This document shows, piece after piece, positions 14,519 to 21,647 of a stretch of DNA of 22,048 nucleotides. A model generated the notes under the pieces. That model was not told the DNA's origin. It ran no database searches and saw only the letters and a program-made list of their open reading frames with translations. The stretch covers positions 1 to 22,048 of the forward strand of contig CABRIF010000029.1 in the NCBI GenBank assembly GCA_902470925.1, given 5' to 3'. The first letter of the stretch is position 1. Each line of letters begins with the position of its first letter. Made by a program: the position numbers and the translations under genes. This DNA is from an uncultured Collinsella sp. GTDB taxonomy: Bacteria > Actinomycetota > Coriobacteriia > Coriobacteriales > Coriobacteriaceae.

Positions 14519-15895
14519 ATGAAACTGACGGTGATTGGCGGCGGCGGTGTTCGCTCGATGTTTCTAGCTAAGAGTATCGCCCAGAACGCCAGTGCACTCG
14601 GCATCAAGACGCTTGTCTTTATGGACAACGACAGGGAAAGGCTGCAAGTGTATGGTGTGATGGCTCGCCATGTTGCCCGTATGCTCTGTCCAGATTTGAA
14701 ATTCGTTCTTACGGATGATCCAGTTGAGGCGGTGCGCTGCGCTGACTACGTCATCACCACCATTCGGGTTGGCGGCGACCACATGCGCGTGCGCGATGAG
14801 CGCCTTGCACTTGCCCACAATGTTCTCGGTCAGGAGACGACGGGGGCTGCAGGCGTATCGTTTGCTATGCGCTCCATTCCGGCACTAGCGGGCTATTGCG
14901 AGCTCATAAAGAAGTATGCTGCTCCGAACGTGAAGGTGTTCAATTTTACAAACCCTGCCGGCGTGGTATCGCAGGCGTTGCGGGATATGGGATATACATT
15001 CACTTTTGGCATTTGCGATGCCCCAAGCGGCCTGCTTCGGCAAATTGCTGGGATGCTCGATGCCAGCCCCGAGTCCCTTTGCGGCGAGTGCTACGGTTTG
15101 AATCATCTTTCTTACTTTTCGAGCATAACGATGAGCGGACGAGAGGTCCTTCCCGAGCTAATGGGGATGGATGAGCTGTACCATGCAACCGATCAGCACT
15201 TCTTCAGCAAGGATTTGGTGCGGAGTCGCAATGCCATTCTCAACGAGTATCTGTATTACTACTATTATCGCGAGCAGGCGGTTGAACACATCCAGCGTTC
15301 CGGCATTACGCGTGGTGAGACCATCGAGGAAATCAACCGCTCGATGACTGCCGCACTCTCCCAGCTCGATGTCGATGCCGATTTTGAGCGAGCGCTTGAG
15401 GTTTTTGAGACATGGTATGGGAAACGAGAGAACGCCTATATGGCCAGCGAGACGGGAATGAAGCGTGAGGGAAAGCCTTGGAGTTTCGACGTCTTTGGTT
15501 CCGATGCCGGCGGATATGCTGGAGTTGCGCTGCGGTATATCGAAATCGAACGGTCTGGCAAGCAGGGTAGCATGATCTTGTGCTGTCCAAATAATGGAGC
15601 GATTCCCTTGCTGGAGGATGGCGATGTCGTAGAAGTGACCTGCGATGTATCAGCAGGTGGATGCGTTCCGCATCGATTTGGCATCGATGATATTCCGGAG
15701 GGCAATCTCGAACTTATCCGTCGCGTGAAATACTATGAGCGTGTTGCGGCGCGAGGCATCGTCAATCGCTCGAAATCGGACATCATCGAATGTCTTGCCA
15801 TGCATCCGCTGGTGAGTTCATATTCGATTGCGGTCGATCTGGCGAAAAGCTATATAGAGCTGAATAGGGATTACATTGATGGTTGGGTTTCATAA
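14519..15895 (+). CDS. GH4 6-phospho-glucosidase (beta-type signature), NAD+/Mn2+-dependent
   Basis: A 458-aa protein, normal for GH4. ATG 14519 is chosen because the protein begins there with MKLTVIGGGGVRS, the Rossmann dinucleotide loop expected at the very N-terminus. The frame is open upstream, and the RBS is weak. FTNPAG is at 143-148, and C166-D167 (GICDAPSG) and N195-H196 (YGLNHLSYF) match the Cys/His metal site of GH4. GH4 enzymes hydrolyse 6-phospho-glycosides by an NAD+-assisted redox-elimination mechanism. LNHLS and the C-terminal LAMHPLVSSYSIA...NRDYI resemble 6-phospho-beta-glucosidases of the Thermotoga BglT type rather than GlvA (LNHFGW). The gene follows the PTS gene by 60 bp on the same strand and would cleave the phospho-disaccharide it imports. 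The anomer specificity is unsettled because the transporter looks alpha-type. A run of tyrosines (YLYYYYYRE, 244-252) is notable. Confidence 0.92.
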   Translation: MKLTVIGGGGVRSMFLAKSIAQNASALGIKTLVFMDNDRERLQVYGVMARHVARMLCPDLKFVLTDDPVEAVRCADYVITTIRVGGDHMRVRDERLALAHNVLGQETTGAAGVSFAMRSIPALAGYCELIKKYAAPNVKVFNFTNPAGVVSQALRDMGYTFTFGICDAPSGLLRQIAGMLDASPESLCGECYGLNHLSYFSSITMSGREVLPELMGMDELYHATDQHFFSKDLVRSRNAILNEYLYYYYYREQAVEHIQRSGITRGETIEEINRSMTAALSQLDVDADFERALEVFETWYGKRENAYMASETGMKREGKPWSFDVFGSDAGGYAGVALRYIEIERSGKQGSMILCCPNNGAIPLLEDGDVVEVTCDVSAGGCVPHRFGIDDIPEGNLELIRRVKYYERVAARGIVNRSKSDIIECLAMHPLVSSYSIAVDLAKSYIELNRDYIDGWVS

Positions 15896-15936
15896 TTCGT
15901 AAGGCCTTCCACGGTTTCCGATTTGCGAACCTGCAC

Positions 15937-16164
15937 GTCTGGGGACGGGGTTGATTCGTTCGGCAAAGGGCCGGTCGGCCCCAGGTGGCCGCACACCTCG
16001 ATGGCATGCCAAACGAAACGACCCCGTCCCCAAACGGGCACCCAAACGGGCATGCCGAACGAAACGACCCCGTCCCCAAAGTGACAGGCAGCCGCACGCC
16101 GCCGGCGCGCGAACGAAACGACCCCGTCCCCAAAGTGACGAACGAAACGACCCCGTCCCCAAAC
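15937..16164. repeat. REP-like repeat cluster, right of the sugar cassette
   Basis: The same unit as the cluster at 11631-11847. One copy on + is at 15937-15963. Copies on - are at 16009-16035, 16055-16080, 16110-16134 and 16139-16164, with a partial copy (CCCAAACGGG) at 16041-16050. The first two form a REPIN-like pair (15937-16035) with the spacer word GGCCGCACACCTCGATGGC at 15987-16005. This pair is roughly 83% identical over its ~98 bp to 11750-11847 and in the same orientation. The copies at 16055, 16110 and 16139 look like tandem expansion: AAAGTGAC follows the first two. The cluster is extragenic, between the GH4 stop and the ech operon. Confidence 0.9.
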
Positions 16165-16368
16165 GGGCGCGCCGTGCGGATACCGTTCACCGTTTACAAG
16201 CCCCCAGTTCAAGCGCACGTTGAACGCTCACCCTACCGTTGGCGGTTTTTGCAAACGGCCCTCCTCAAAAGGACTACACTATTGGCTTTGGCATAAGAAA
16301 AAGCCAAACACCGTACGCGCGCCTGCCGCGGCCACAAGGACCCTGGCAGCCCGGTGGAGGGGAGACCT
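16165..16368 (+). promoter_or_regulatory. Leader/promoter region of the ech operon with a hairpin
   Basis: A possible -10, TACACT (16275-16280), is followed at once by an 8-bp stem-loop, TTGGCTTT (16282-16289) and AAAGCCAA (16300-16307), with a 10-nt loop. No well-spaced -35 was found: TTGCAA at 16249-16254 is 20 bp away. If transcription starts near 16286 the hairpin would overlap the 5' end of the mRNA and could affect stability. The RBS GGAGGGGAGA lies at 16356-16365. Confidence 0.35.
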
Positions 16369-19233
16369 ATGGGATTGTTAGCGTGTCTAATCGCAGTGCC
16401 GCTGGTTGCGGCCGCATTGCTCCTGGCGTTTCGAGGCGAGCGGGAGCGCGGTGTCATCACGATCGCCGCGGCGGGACTCACCGCTGCGCTGTCGCTGGCG
16501 GTAGCCGGCGCCTTCTTCACCTCGTTGCCCGTCAGCTTCGAGTTGCCCCGGGAAACGAGCTACATCATCTCCTGGGTCATGACGGGGGTCGACCTTGTCC
16601 TGTGCGCCGTCATCCTGTTCAACGCGGTGCGCCATAAGAACCTGGTCGCGCTTGCGCTCGGTTTGGTCCAAACCGTCGGCATCGTCCTGTTTGGCCAGAT
16701 GACCTTGGGCGAGGGCCCGCATCACATGATCGCGGAGCCCCTCTACATCGATACCCTTTCGATCGTCATGGTGCTCATCGTTGGCCTGGTGGGCAGCGCC
16801 ATCTGCGTCTACGCCCTGGGCTACATGAAGGACTTCCAGCACCACGAGCCCGCCGACGCTCCCGACCGTCGGCATGCGTTCGCGGCGCTCATGTTCGCCT
16901 TCCTCGCGGCCATGTTCGTGATCGTGCTCACCGACAACCTCGAGTGGCTCTTCACCGGCTGGGAAGTCACCACGGTGTGCTCCTTCCTGATGATCGGCTA
17001 CACCCGCACGCCGGAGGCCATCAAGAACTCCTTCATCCAGATCAACCTCAACATGGTGGGCGGCCTGGCGTTCCTCGCAGCCCTGATCGGGCTTGTCGTG
17101 GCGGGCCAGCCCCTGTCCTTCACCGCCATGATCGCGGCCGCCACCGGCCCCGAGGCATCGCTGTTCGTGGTGCCGCTCATGCTGCTGTCGCTGGCCGGTC
17201 TCACCAAGGCCGCGCAGATGCCCTTCCACCCCTGGCTGCTGGGCGCCATGGTGGCGCCCACGCCCACCAGTGCGCTTCTGCACTCCTCCACGATGGTCAA
17301 AGCCGGCATCTTCCTGCTGGTGAAGCTTGCCCCGCTCTACCTGGCGTTCCCGATCGCCTCCACCTTCGTGGTGGCTATCGGCGGCCTCACCTTCGTGCTG
17401 TGCTCCTTCATGGCGATCACCCAATCCAACGCCAAGCGCGTGCTGGCCTACTCCACCATCGCCAACCTCGGCCTCATGTCCGCCTGCGCGGGCGTGGGCA
17501 CCGCCGAGGCCGTATGGGCCGCGATCTTCCTCATGATCTTCCACACGGTGTCCAAGTCCACGCTGTTTCTGTGCGTGGGCACCGTGGAGCACCGCATCGG
17601 TTCACGCAACATCGAGGACATGGACGGGCTGTTCAGCCGCCTGCCGCATCTCACGCGCTTCATGATGCTCGGCATCATGGGCATGTTCGTGGCGCCGTTC
17701 GGCATGCTCATCTCCAAGTGGGCCACGCTGGTGTCCTTTGCCGAGACGGGCAACGTGGTGTTCCTGATCGCGCTGGCGTTCGGCTCGGCGGCGACCTTCC
17801 TGTACTGGGCCAAGTGGCTCGGCAAGCTCTCCGGTGTTGCGCAGAAGGCCGACAACCAGGAGGCCGGCGTGCACGCCAGCGAGTGGGCGGCCATCGGCTT
17901 CATCTCCGCGCTGCTGCTGGCGTGCTGTGTGGGTCTGCCGCTGATCTCGCAGTTCGTGCTCGCGCCCTATCTTGAGGGCGTCTACGGCGTCGCCCCGCGC
18001 CTGATCGAGATCGACAACATGATCATCATGGGCGGCATCGTGGTGTTCATCGCCATCGTGCTGCTCACCCCGTGGGGCCGCGCCACCGCCAAACGCCGCA
18101 TGCCGGTGTACCTGGGCGGCACCTGCACCGACCCGGACAGCCGCCGTTATCACGGCTCGATGGGCCGCACCATCACCTCCACCAAGCGCAACTGGTACAT
18201 GGTCGATTTCTTCGGCGAGCAGAAGCTCGGCCCGCTCGGCACCGTGGTGGGCACCGCGGTGGTCCTCATCGCGTTTGCGGCTTGCTTCGTCTTCAGCCAC
18301 GAGGACCTGGTGGGCGGCGGCTTTTTGGTTGAGCGCACCGTGCTGCTGGTGGGGCCGGGTCTTGCCGGCATCGCCGTGGGCGTGCTCGCCTTCGCCGTGC
18401 TCGCGCCTGTGGTGGGCTGCCTGCTCGACGGACTGGACCGCAAGGTGAGCGCGCACATGCAGGGGCGCGTGGGCCCGCATATCCTGCAGCCGTACTGGGA
18501 CGTGCTCAAGCTCATCTCCAAGGAGCAGGCCACGGTCAACGCGGTGGACGAGGCCTACGTCACCTGCGCGCTGATCTTCTGCATCCTGGCCGGCGGCCTG
18601 TTCGTCTCCGGTTCCAACCTGCTGATGTGCGTGTTCCTCGTGACGCTCGGTACGCTGTTCGTGATCATCGCAGCCTACTCCTCGCGCAGTCCCTACGCCG
18701 ACACCGGAGCCGACCGCGAGTGCCTGCAGGTGATGAGCTACGAGCCCATGCTGCTGATCATGACCGTGGGCTTCTTCGCCGCCACGCAATCCTTCGACGT
18801 GGCCTCGCTCACGCGCCTGCCGGCACCGATCATCTGCCTGCTGGTGCCGATCTTCTGCGGCCTGCTGTTCATCCTGACCATCAAGCTGCGCAAGTCGCCG
18901 TTCGACCTGTCCTACAGCCACCATGCGCATCAGGAGATCGTCAAGGGCATCACCACCGAGATGAGCGGCCGCACCCTGGCGATCGTGGAGGTCATGCACT
19001 GGTGCGAGAGCGTGCTGTTCCTCATGTGGGTGGGCATGTTCTTCATCTGGGACAGCCCCGTGTCGTGGATCGTGGCCGCGCTCGCCGTGGCGGTCGTGTG
19101 GTTCTTCGAGGTGTGGATCGACAACAACTTCGCCCGCGTGAAGTGGCAGACCTGCCTCAAACTGGCATGGGGCGTGGCGCTCGTGACCGGCGTGGTCAAC
19201 CTGTTCTACATGCTCATCACCCCGTTTATCTAA
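16369..19233 (+). CDS. echAB: Ech-type hydrogenase membrane subunits EchA and EchB fused in one protein
   Basis: A 954-aa protein. ATG 16369 is 3-4 nt after a strong GGAGGGGAGA RBS. Residues 1 to ~575 are an antiporter-like (NuoL/HyfB/EchA) subunit with many membrane spans. E199 in LFTGWEVTTVCSFLMIGY and K280 in LTKAAQMPFHPW correspond to the conserved TM5 Glu and TM7 Lys of the proton path. The TPTSALLHSSTMVKAG loop and the HTVSKSTLFLCVG helix are present. Residues ~655-954 are a NuoH/HycD/EchB subunit (LDRKVSAHMQGRVGPHILQPYWDVLKLISKE, then KSPFDLSYSHHAHQEIVKGITTEMSG). A ~75-residue joiner (GGTCTDPDSRRYHGS...) includes an extra hydrophobic segment (TVVGTAVVLIAFAACFVF) that may set the topology. 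In Ech of Methanosarcina these are separate genes in the same order. The subunit anchors the complex and couples ferredoxin-driven H2 formation to H+ or Na+ export. First gene of the operon; echC starts 12 bp later. Confidence 0.93.
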   Translation: MGLLACLIAVPLVAAALLLAFRGERERGVITIAAAGLTAALSLAVAGAFFTSLPVSFELPRETSYIISWVMTGVDLVLCAVILFNAVRHKNLVALALGLVQTVGIVLFGQMTLGEGPHHMIAEPLYIDTLSIVMVLIVGLVGSAICVYALGYMKDFQHHEPADAPDRRHAFAALMFAFLAAMFVIVLTDNLEWLFTGWEVTTVCSFLMIGYTRTPEAIKNSFIQINLNMVGGLAFLAALIGLVVAGQPLSFTAMIAAATGPEASLFVVPLMLLSLAGLTKAAQMPFHPWLLGAMVAPTPTSALLHSSTMVKAGIFLLVKLAPLYLAFPIASTFVVAIGGLTFVLCSFMAITQSNAKRVLAYSTIANLGLMSACAGVGTAEAVWAAIFLMIFHTVSKSTLFLCVGTVEHRIGSRNIEDMDGLFSRLPHLTRFMMLGIMGMFVAPFGMLISKWATLVSFAETGNVVFLIALAFGSAATFLYWAKWLGKLSGVAQKADNQEAGVHASEWAAIGFISALLLACCVGLPLISQFVLAPYLEGVYGVAPRLIEIDNMIIMGGIVVFIAIVLLTPWGRATAKRRMPVYLGGTCTDPDSRRYHGSMGRTITSTKRNWYMVDFFGEQKLGPLGTVVGTAVVLIAFAACFVFSHEDLVGGGFLVERTVLLVGPGLAGIAVGVLAFAVLAPVVGCLLDGLDRKVSAHMQGRVGPHILQPYWDVLKLISKEQATVNAVDEAYVTCALIFCILAGGLFVSGSNLLMCVFLVTLGTLFVIIAAYSSRSPYADTGADRECLQVMSYEPMLLIMTVGFFAATQSFDVASLTRLPAPIICLLVPIFCGLLFILTIKLRKSPFDLSYSHHAHQEIVKGITTEMSGRTLAIVEVMHWCESVLFLMWVGMFFIWDSPVSWIVAALAVAVVWFFEVWIDNNFARVKWQTCLKLAWGVALVTGVVNLFYMLITPFI

Positions 19234-19245
19234 GGGAGCGCATCG

Positions 19246-19761
19246 ATGGGATACTCTTCGAAATCACCTTGGCTCATCCACTATGACGGATCGAGCTGCA
19301 ACGGCTGCGACATCGAGGTGCTCGACTCGATGATGCCGCTCTACGACATCGAGCGGTTCGGCATCATCAACACCGGCAACCCCAAGCATGCCGACATCTT
19401 TTTGGTCACCGGTTCGGTGAACGCGCAGAACATCGAGGTCGTGCGCCACATCTACGAGCAGATGCTCGAGCCCAAGGTCGTGGTGGCCTGCGGGATCTGC
19501 GCCTGCACCGGCGGCGTGTTCCGCGACTGCTACAACATCATCGGCGGCGTGGACAAGGCCATCCCGGTGGACGTGTACGCGCCGGGCTGCGCGGTGCGTC
19601 CCGAGACGATCATCGACGCGGTCCTGCAGGCTGTGGAGGTGCTCGACAAGAAGGCCGCGCGCCTGGCGGCCGGCGAGAGCCCGGAGGCGCTGCATCCGCC
19701 GCTGCCGGACTACGAGTTCGCGGCGGCGCGCGCGGCGGCAGACGAGAAGAAGGGGGCGTAG
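19246..19761 (+). CDS. echC: Ech-type hydrogenase small subunit (NuoB-like), carries the proximal [4Fe-4S] cluster
   Basis: A 171-aa protein. AAGGGAG lies about 7 nt before ATG 19246. It matches the NuoB/HycG/EchC family: C18-x-x-C21 (DGSSCNGCDIEVLD), C85 in GICACTGGVF and C115 in YAPGCAVRPETIIDA are the four expected ligands of the proximal iron-sulfur cluster. This cluster hands electrons to the NiFe site in EchE. Additional cysteines (C82, C87, C95) surround the third ligand. It has no Tat signal and faces the cytoplasm, as usual for group 4 hydrogenases. The last ~20 residues are Ala/Lys/Glu-rich (FAAARAAADEKKGA) and may be a disordered or helical tail. The stop codon directly abuts the start of the next gene. 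Confidence 0.95.
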   Translation: MGYSSKSPWLIHYDGSSCNGCDIEVLDSMMPLYDIERFGIINTGNPKHADIFLVTGSVNAQNIEVVRHIYEQMLEPKVVVACGICACTGGVFRDCYNIIGGVDKAIPVDVYAPGCAVRPETIIDAVLQAVEVLDKKAARLAAGESPEALHPPLPDYEFAAARAAADEKKGA

Positions 19762-20544
19762 ATGTACACGACGTCGTTTGTTGAGGTCCCGCTCGGCGAG
19801 CTGCTGGGCCGTGTGCAGACTCTGAAGCACGAGGGTCAGCGCTTCGTGCAGATGTGCGCGGAGACCACCGAGGCGGGCATCGACTTGCTCTACACGTTCT
19901 ACGACGAGACACGCGACCATGCGCTCAACCTGTGCGTGTATGGCATCGACGGCGAGAGCCGCGTGCCGAGCATCCAGGGGCTGTATTTTGCGGCGTTTTC
20001 CTACGAGAACGAGACCCACGACCTGTATGGCGTGCGGTTCATCAACATGGTGCTCGATTTCGGCGGGAACTTCTTCAACGTGGCCACCACCGAGCCCATG
20101 ACGATCATCTCGCCCGAGATGAAGGCCGAGCGTGAAAAGCTGGCGAAGAAGAAGGCCACGGCGGCTGCCAAGGCCGAGGCGGCGGCGAAGGCTGCGCGCG
20201 AGGCTACCGAGGCCGCATCGGCCGAGCGGGCGCTGAACACGAGCGCGGCCGAGGCCGATGCTGCGGCGGTGGCTGCCGTGAACACGGTGGCGCCGAAGGC
20301 GGCTGCCGGCGCGGCGGCGGGCGCCGAAGCGGCGGGCGTGAATCCCGGTTCCGCTACGGGTGTCTCCACCGGCGCTGACTCAGCTGCGCCCGCCGCGCCC
20401 AAGCCTGCGGTGAGCGCCGAAGAGCGCGCCGCGAAGATGGAGGCGAAGCTCGCCGCCATGGATCCCGAGAAGGCGGCGAAGGTCCGTGCGGCGCTGGCCG
20501 CCAAGGCCGCCCGCGACGCCGCGTCTGGAAAGGCTGGTGCATAG
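19762..20544 (+). CDS. echD: Ech-type hydrogenase NuoC-like (30-kDa) subunit with a long Ala-rich C-terminal tail
   Basis: A 260-aa protein whose start follows the echC stop with no gap, implying translational coupling. Residues 1 to ~125 are the NuoC/EchD domain (LLYTFYDETRDHALNLCVYG, then AFSYENETHDLYGVRFINMVLDFGGNFF). This part helps attach the peripheral arm around EchC and EchE. From about residue 126 the sequence changes to a low-complexity tail of about 135 residues rich in Ala, Lys and Glu. It has two helix-prone blocks (EREKLAKKKATAAAKAEAAAK and EERAAKMEAKLAAM) separated by an Ala/Gly/Pro-rich stretch. EchD of Methanosarcina is much shorter, as I recall, so the tail is an extension. 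It stays in frame right up to the stop, 2 bp before echE, so it is not a simple frameshift artefact. Its function is unknown. Confidence 0.9.
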   Translation: MYTTSFVEVPLGELLGRVQTLKHEGQRFVQMCAETTEAGIDLLYTFYDETRDHALNLCVYGIDGESRVPSIQGLYFAAFSYENETHDLYGVRFINMVLDFGGNFFNVATTEPMTIISPEMKAEREKLAKKKATAAAKAEAAAKAAREATEAASAERALNTSAAEADAAAVAAVNTVAPKAAAGAAAGAEAAGVNPGSATGVSTGADSAAPAAPKPAVSAEERAAKMEAKLAAMDPEKAAKVRAALAAKAARDAASGKAGA

Positions 20545-20546
20545 AT

Positions 20547-21641
20547 ATGGCAACCCGTACCATCCTGCCGTTCGGGCCGCAGCACCCCGTGCTGCCCGAG
20601 CCGGTGCATCTCGACCTGGTGGTTGAGGATGAACATGTCATCGAGGCCATTCCGCAGATCGGCTTCATTCACCGCGGCCTGGAGAAGCTCGTCGAGAAGC
20701 GCGACTTCAACCAGTTCGTCTACGTGGCCGAGCGCGTATGCGGCATCTGCAGCTTCGGCCACGGCTACGGCTATGCGAGCGCAACCGAGAAGCTGCTGGG
20801 CATCGAGGTGCCGCGTCGCGCCCAGTACCTGCGCGCGATCCTGGAGGAGCTCTCCCGCCTGCACTCGCATCTGATGTGGCTGGGCCTGCTTGCCGACGCA
20901 TTCGGATTCGAGAGCCTGTTCAACCACTGCTGGCGCCTGCGCGAGACGATCCTGGACATCTTCCAGGAGACCTGCGGCGGCCGCATCATCCTGTCAATCT
21001 GCATCGTGGGCGGCATGGCGCATGACATCGACGACGCGACGCTTGCTCGCGTATGCGACAAGCTCGACGGCCTGCGCGGCGAGTACCGCCAGATCATGAA
21101 CACCATGCTGCACGACGACTCGGTGCGCAGCCGCCTGTGCGGCGTGGGCACCATCTCTATCGAGGATGCCTACGACCTGTCCATGGTGGGGCCGTTCGCC
21201 AAGGGTTCCGGCGTCGGCCACGACATGCGCAGCACCGGCTTTGGCGCCTACGGCGACCTGGAGCATTTCGAGCCGATCGTGGCGTTCGAGGGCGACTGCT
21301 ACGCGCGTTGCAAGGTGCGCTGCGAGGAGGTTTTCCAGTCCATCGACATCATCAAGGAGCTGGTGGCCAAGATCCCGCACGACGGTATCGGCGGCAAGCC
21401 GGGTCCGAAGGTGCTGCCGCCCGAGGGCGGCCAGGCGCACGTGCTGATCGAGCAGCCACGCGGCGAGGCGTTCTACTATGTGCGCGGCAACGGCACCAAG
21501 TATCTCGACCGCTTCCGCCTGCGCACGCCCACCTCGCAAAACCTTGCGGGCATGGTGCGTGCCATGCAGGGTGTCGAGGTGGCCGACGTGCCCATGATCA
21601 TCCTCACCATCGACCCGTGCATCAGCTGCACGGAAAGGTAG
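20547..21641 (+). CDS. echE: Ech-type [NiFe]-hydrogenase large (catalytic) subunit
   Basis: A 364-aa protein of the NuoD/HycE/EchE family, close to the known EchE length. Both NiFe-binding motifs are intact: C65-x-x-C68-xxx-H72 (ERVCGICSFGH) and C358-x-x-C361 (DPCISCTER). This separates it from complex I NuoD, which lacks these cysteines. It makes H2 from protons with electrons from reduced ferredoxin (and can run in reverse). The protein ends with the R364 that follows the last motif, so there is no C-terminal extension to remove. Lack of the extension has been reported for Ech and CooH hydrogenases, which need no maturation endopeptidase. GFIHRGLEKLVEKRDFNQFVYVAERV is the usual N-terminal region. 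It starts 2 bp after the echD stop. No hyp maturation genes lie in the window. Confidence 0.96.
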   Translation: MATRTILPFGPQHPVLPEPVHLDLVVEDEHVIEAIPQIGFIHRGLEKLVEKRDFNQFVYVAERVCGICSFGHGYGYASATEKLLGIEVPRRAQYLRAILEELSRLHSHLMWLGLLADAFGFESLFNHCWRLRETILDIFQETCGGRIILSICIVGGMAHDIDDATLARVCDKLDGLRGEYRQIMNTMLHDDSVRSRLCGVGTISIEDAYDLSMVGPFAKGSGVGHDMRSTGFGAYGDLEHFEPIVAFEGDCYARCKVRCEEVFQSIDIIKELVAKIPHDGIGGKPGPKVLPPEGGQAHVLIEQPRGEAFYYVRGNGTKYLDRFRLRTPTSQNLAGMVRAMQGVEVADVPMIILTIDPCISCTER

Positions 21642-21647
21642 GCCGCT

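Noticed and set aside
16009..16164. Possible CRISPR array in the right repeat cluster
   Set aside because: The repeats are unevenly spaced (4 to about 30 bp), occur in both orientations in the cluster, also occur at 11631-11847, and there are no cas genes. They fit REP/REPIN elements.
16282..16307. Stem-loop before the ech operon as a terminator
   Set aside because: There is no T-run after the stem (ACACCG follows) and it lies directly downstream of a possible -10 box, so it is more likely part of the 5' leader.
17602..18999. 465-aa open frame antisense to the EchA-EchB gene
   Set aside because: His/Gln/Arg-rich mirror translation of a membrane protein gene, no RBS and no homology recognised.
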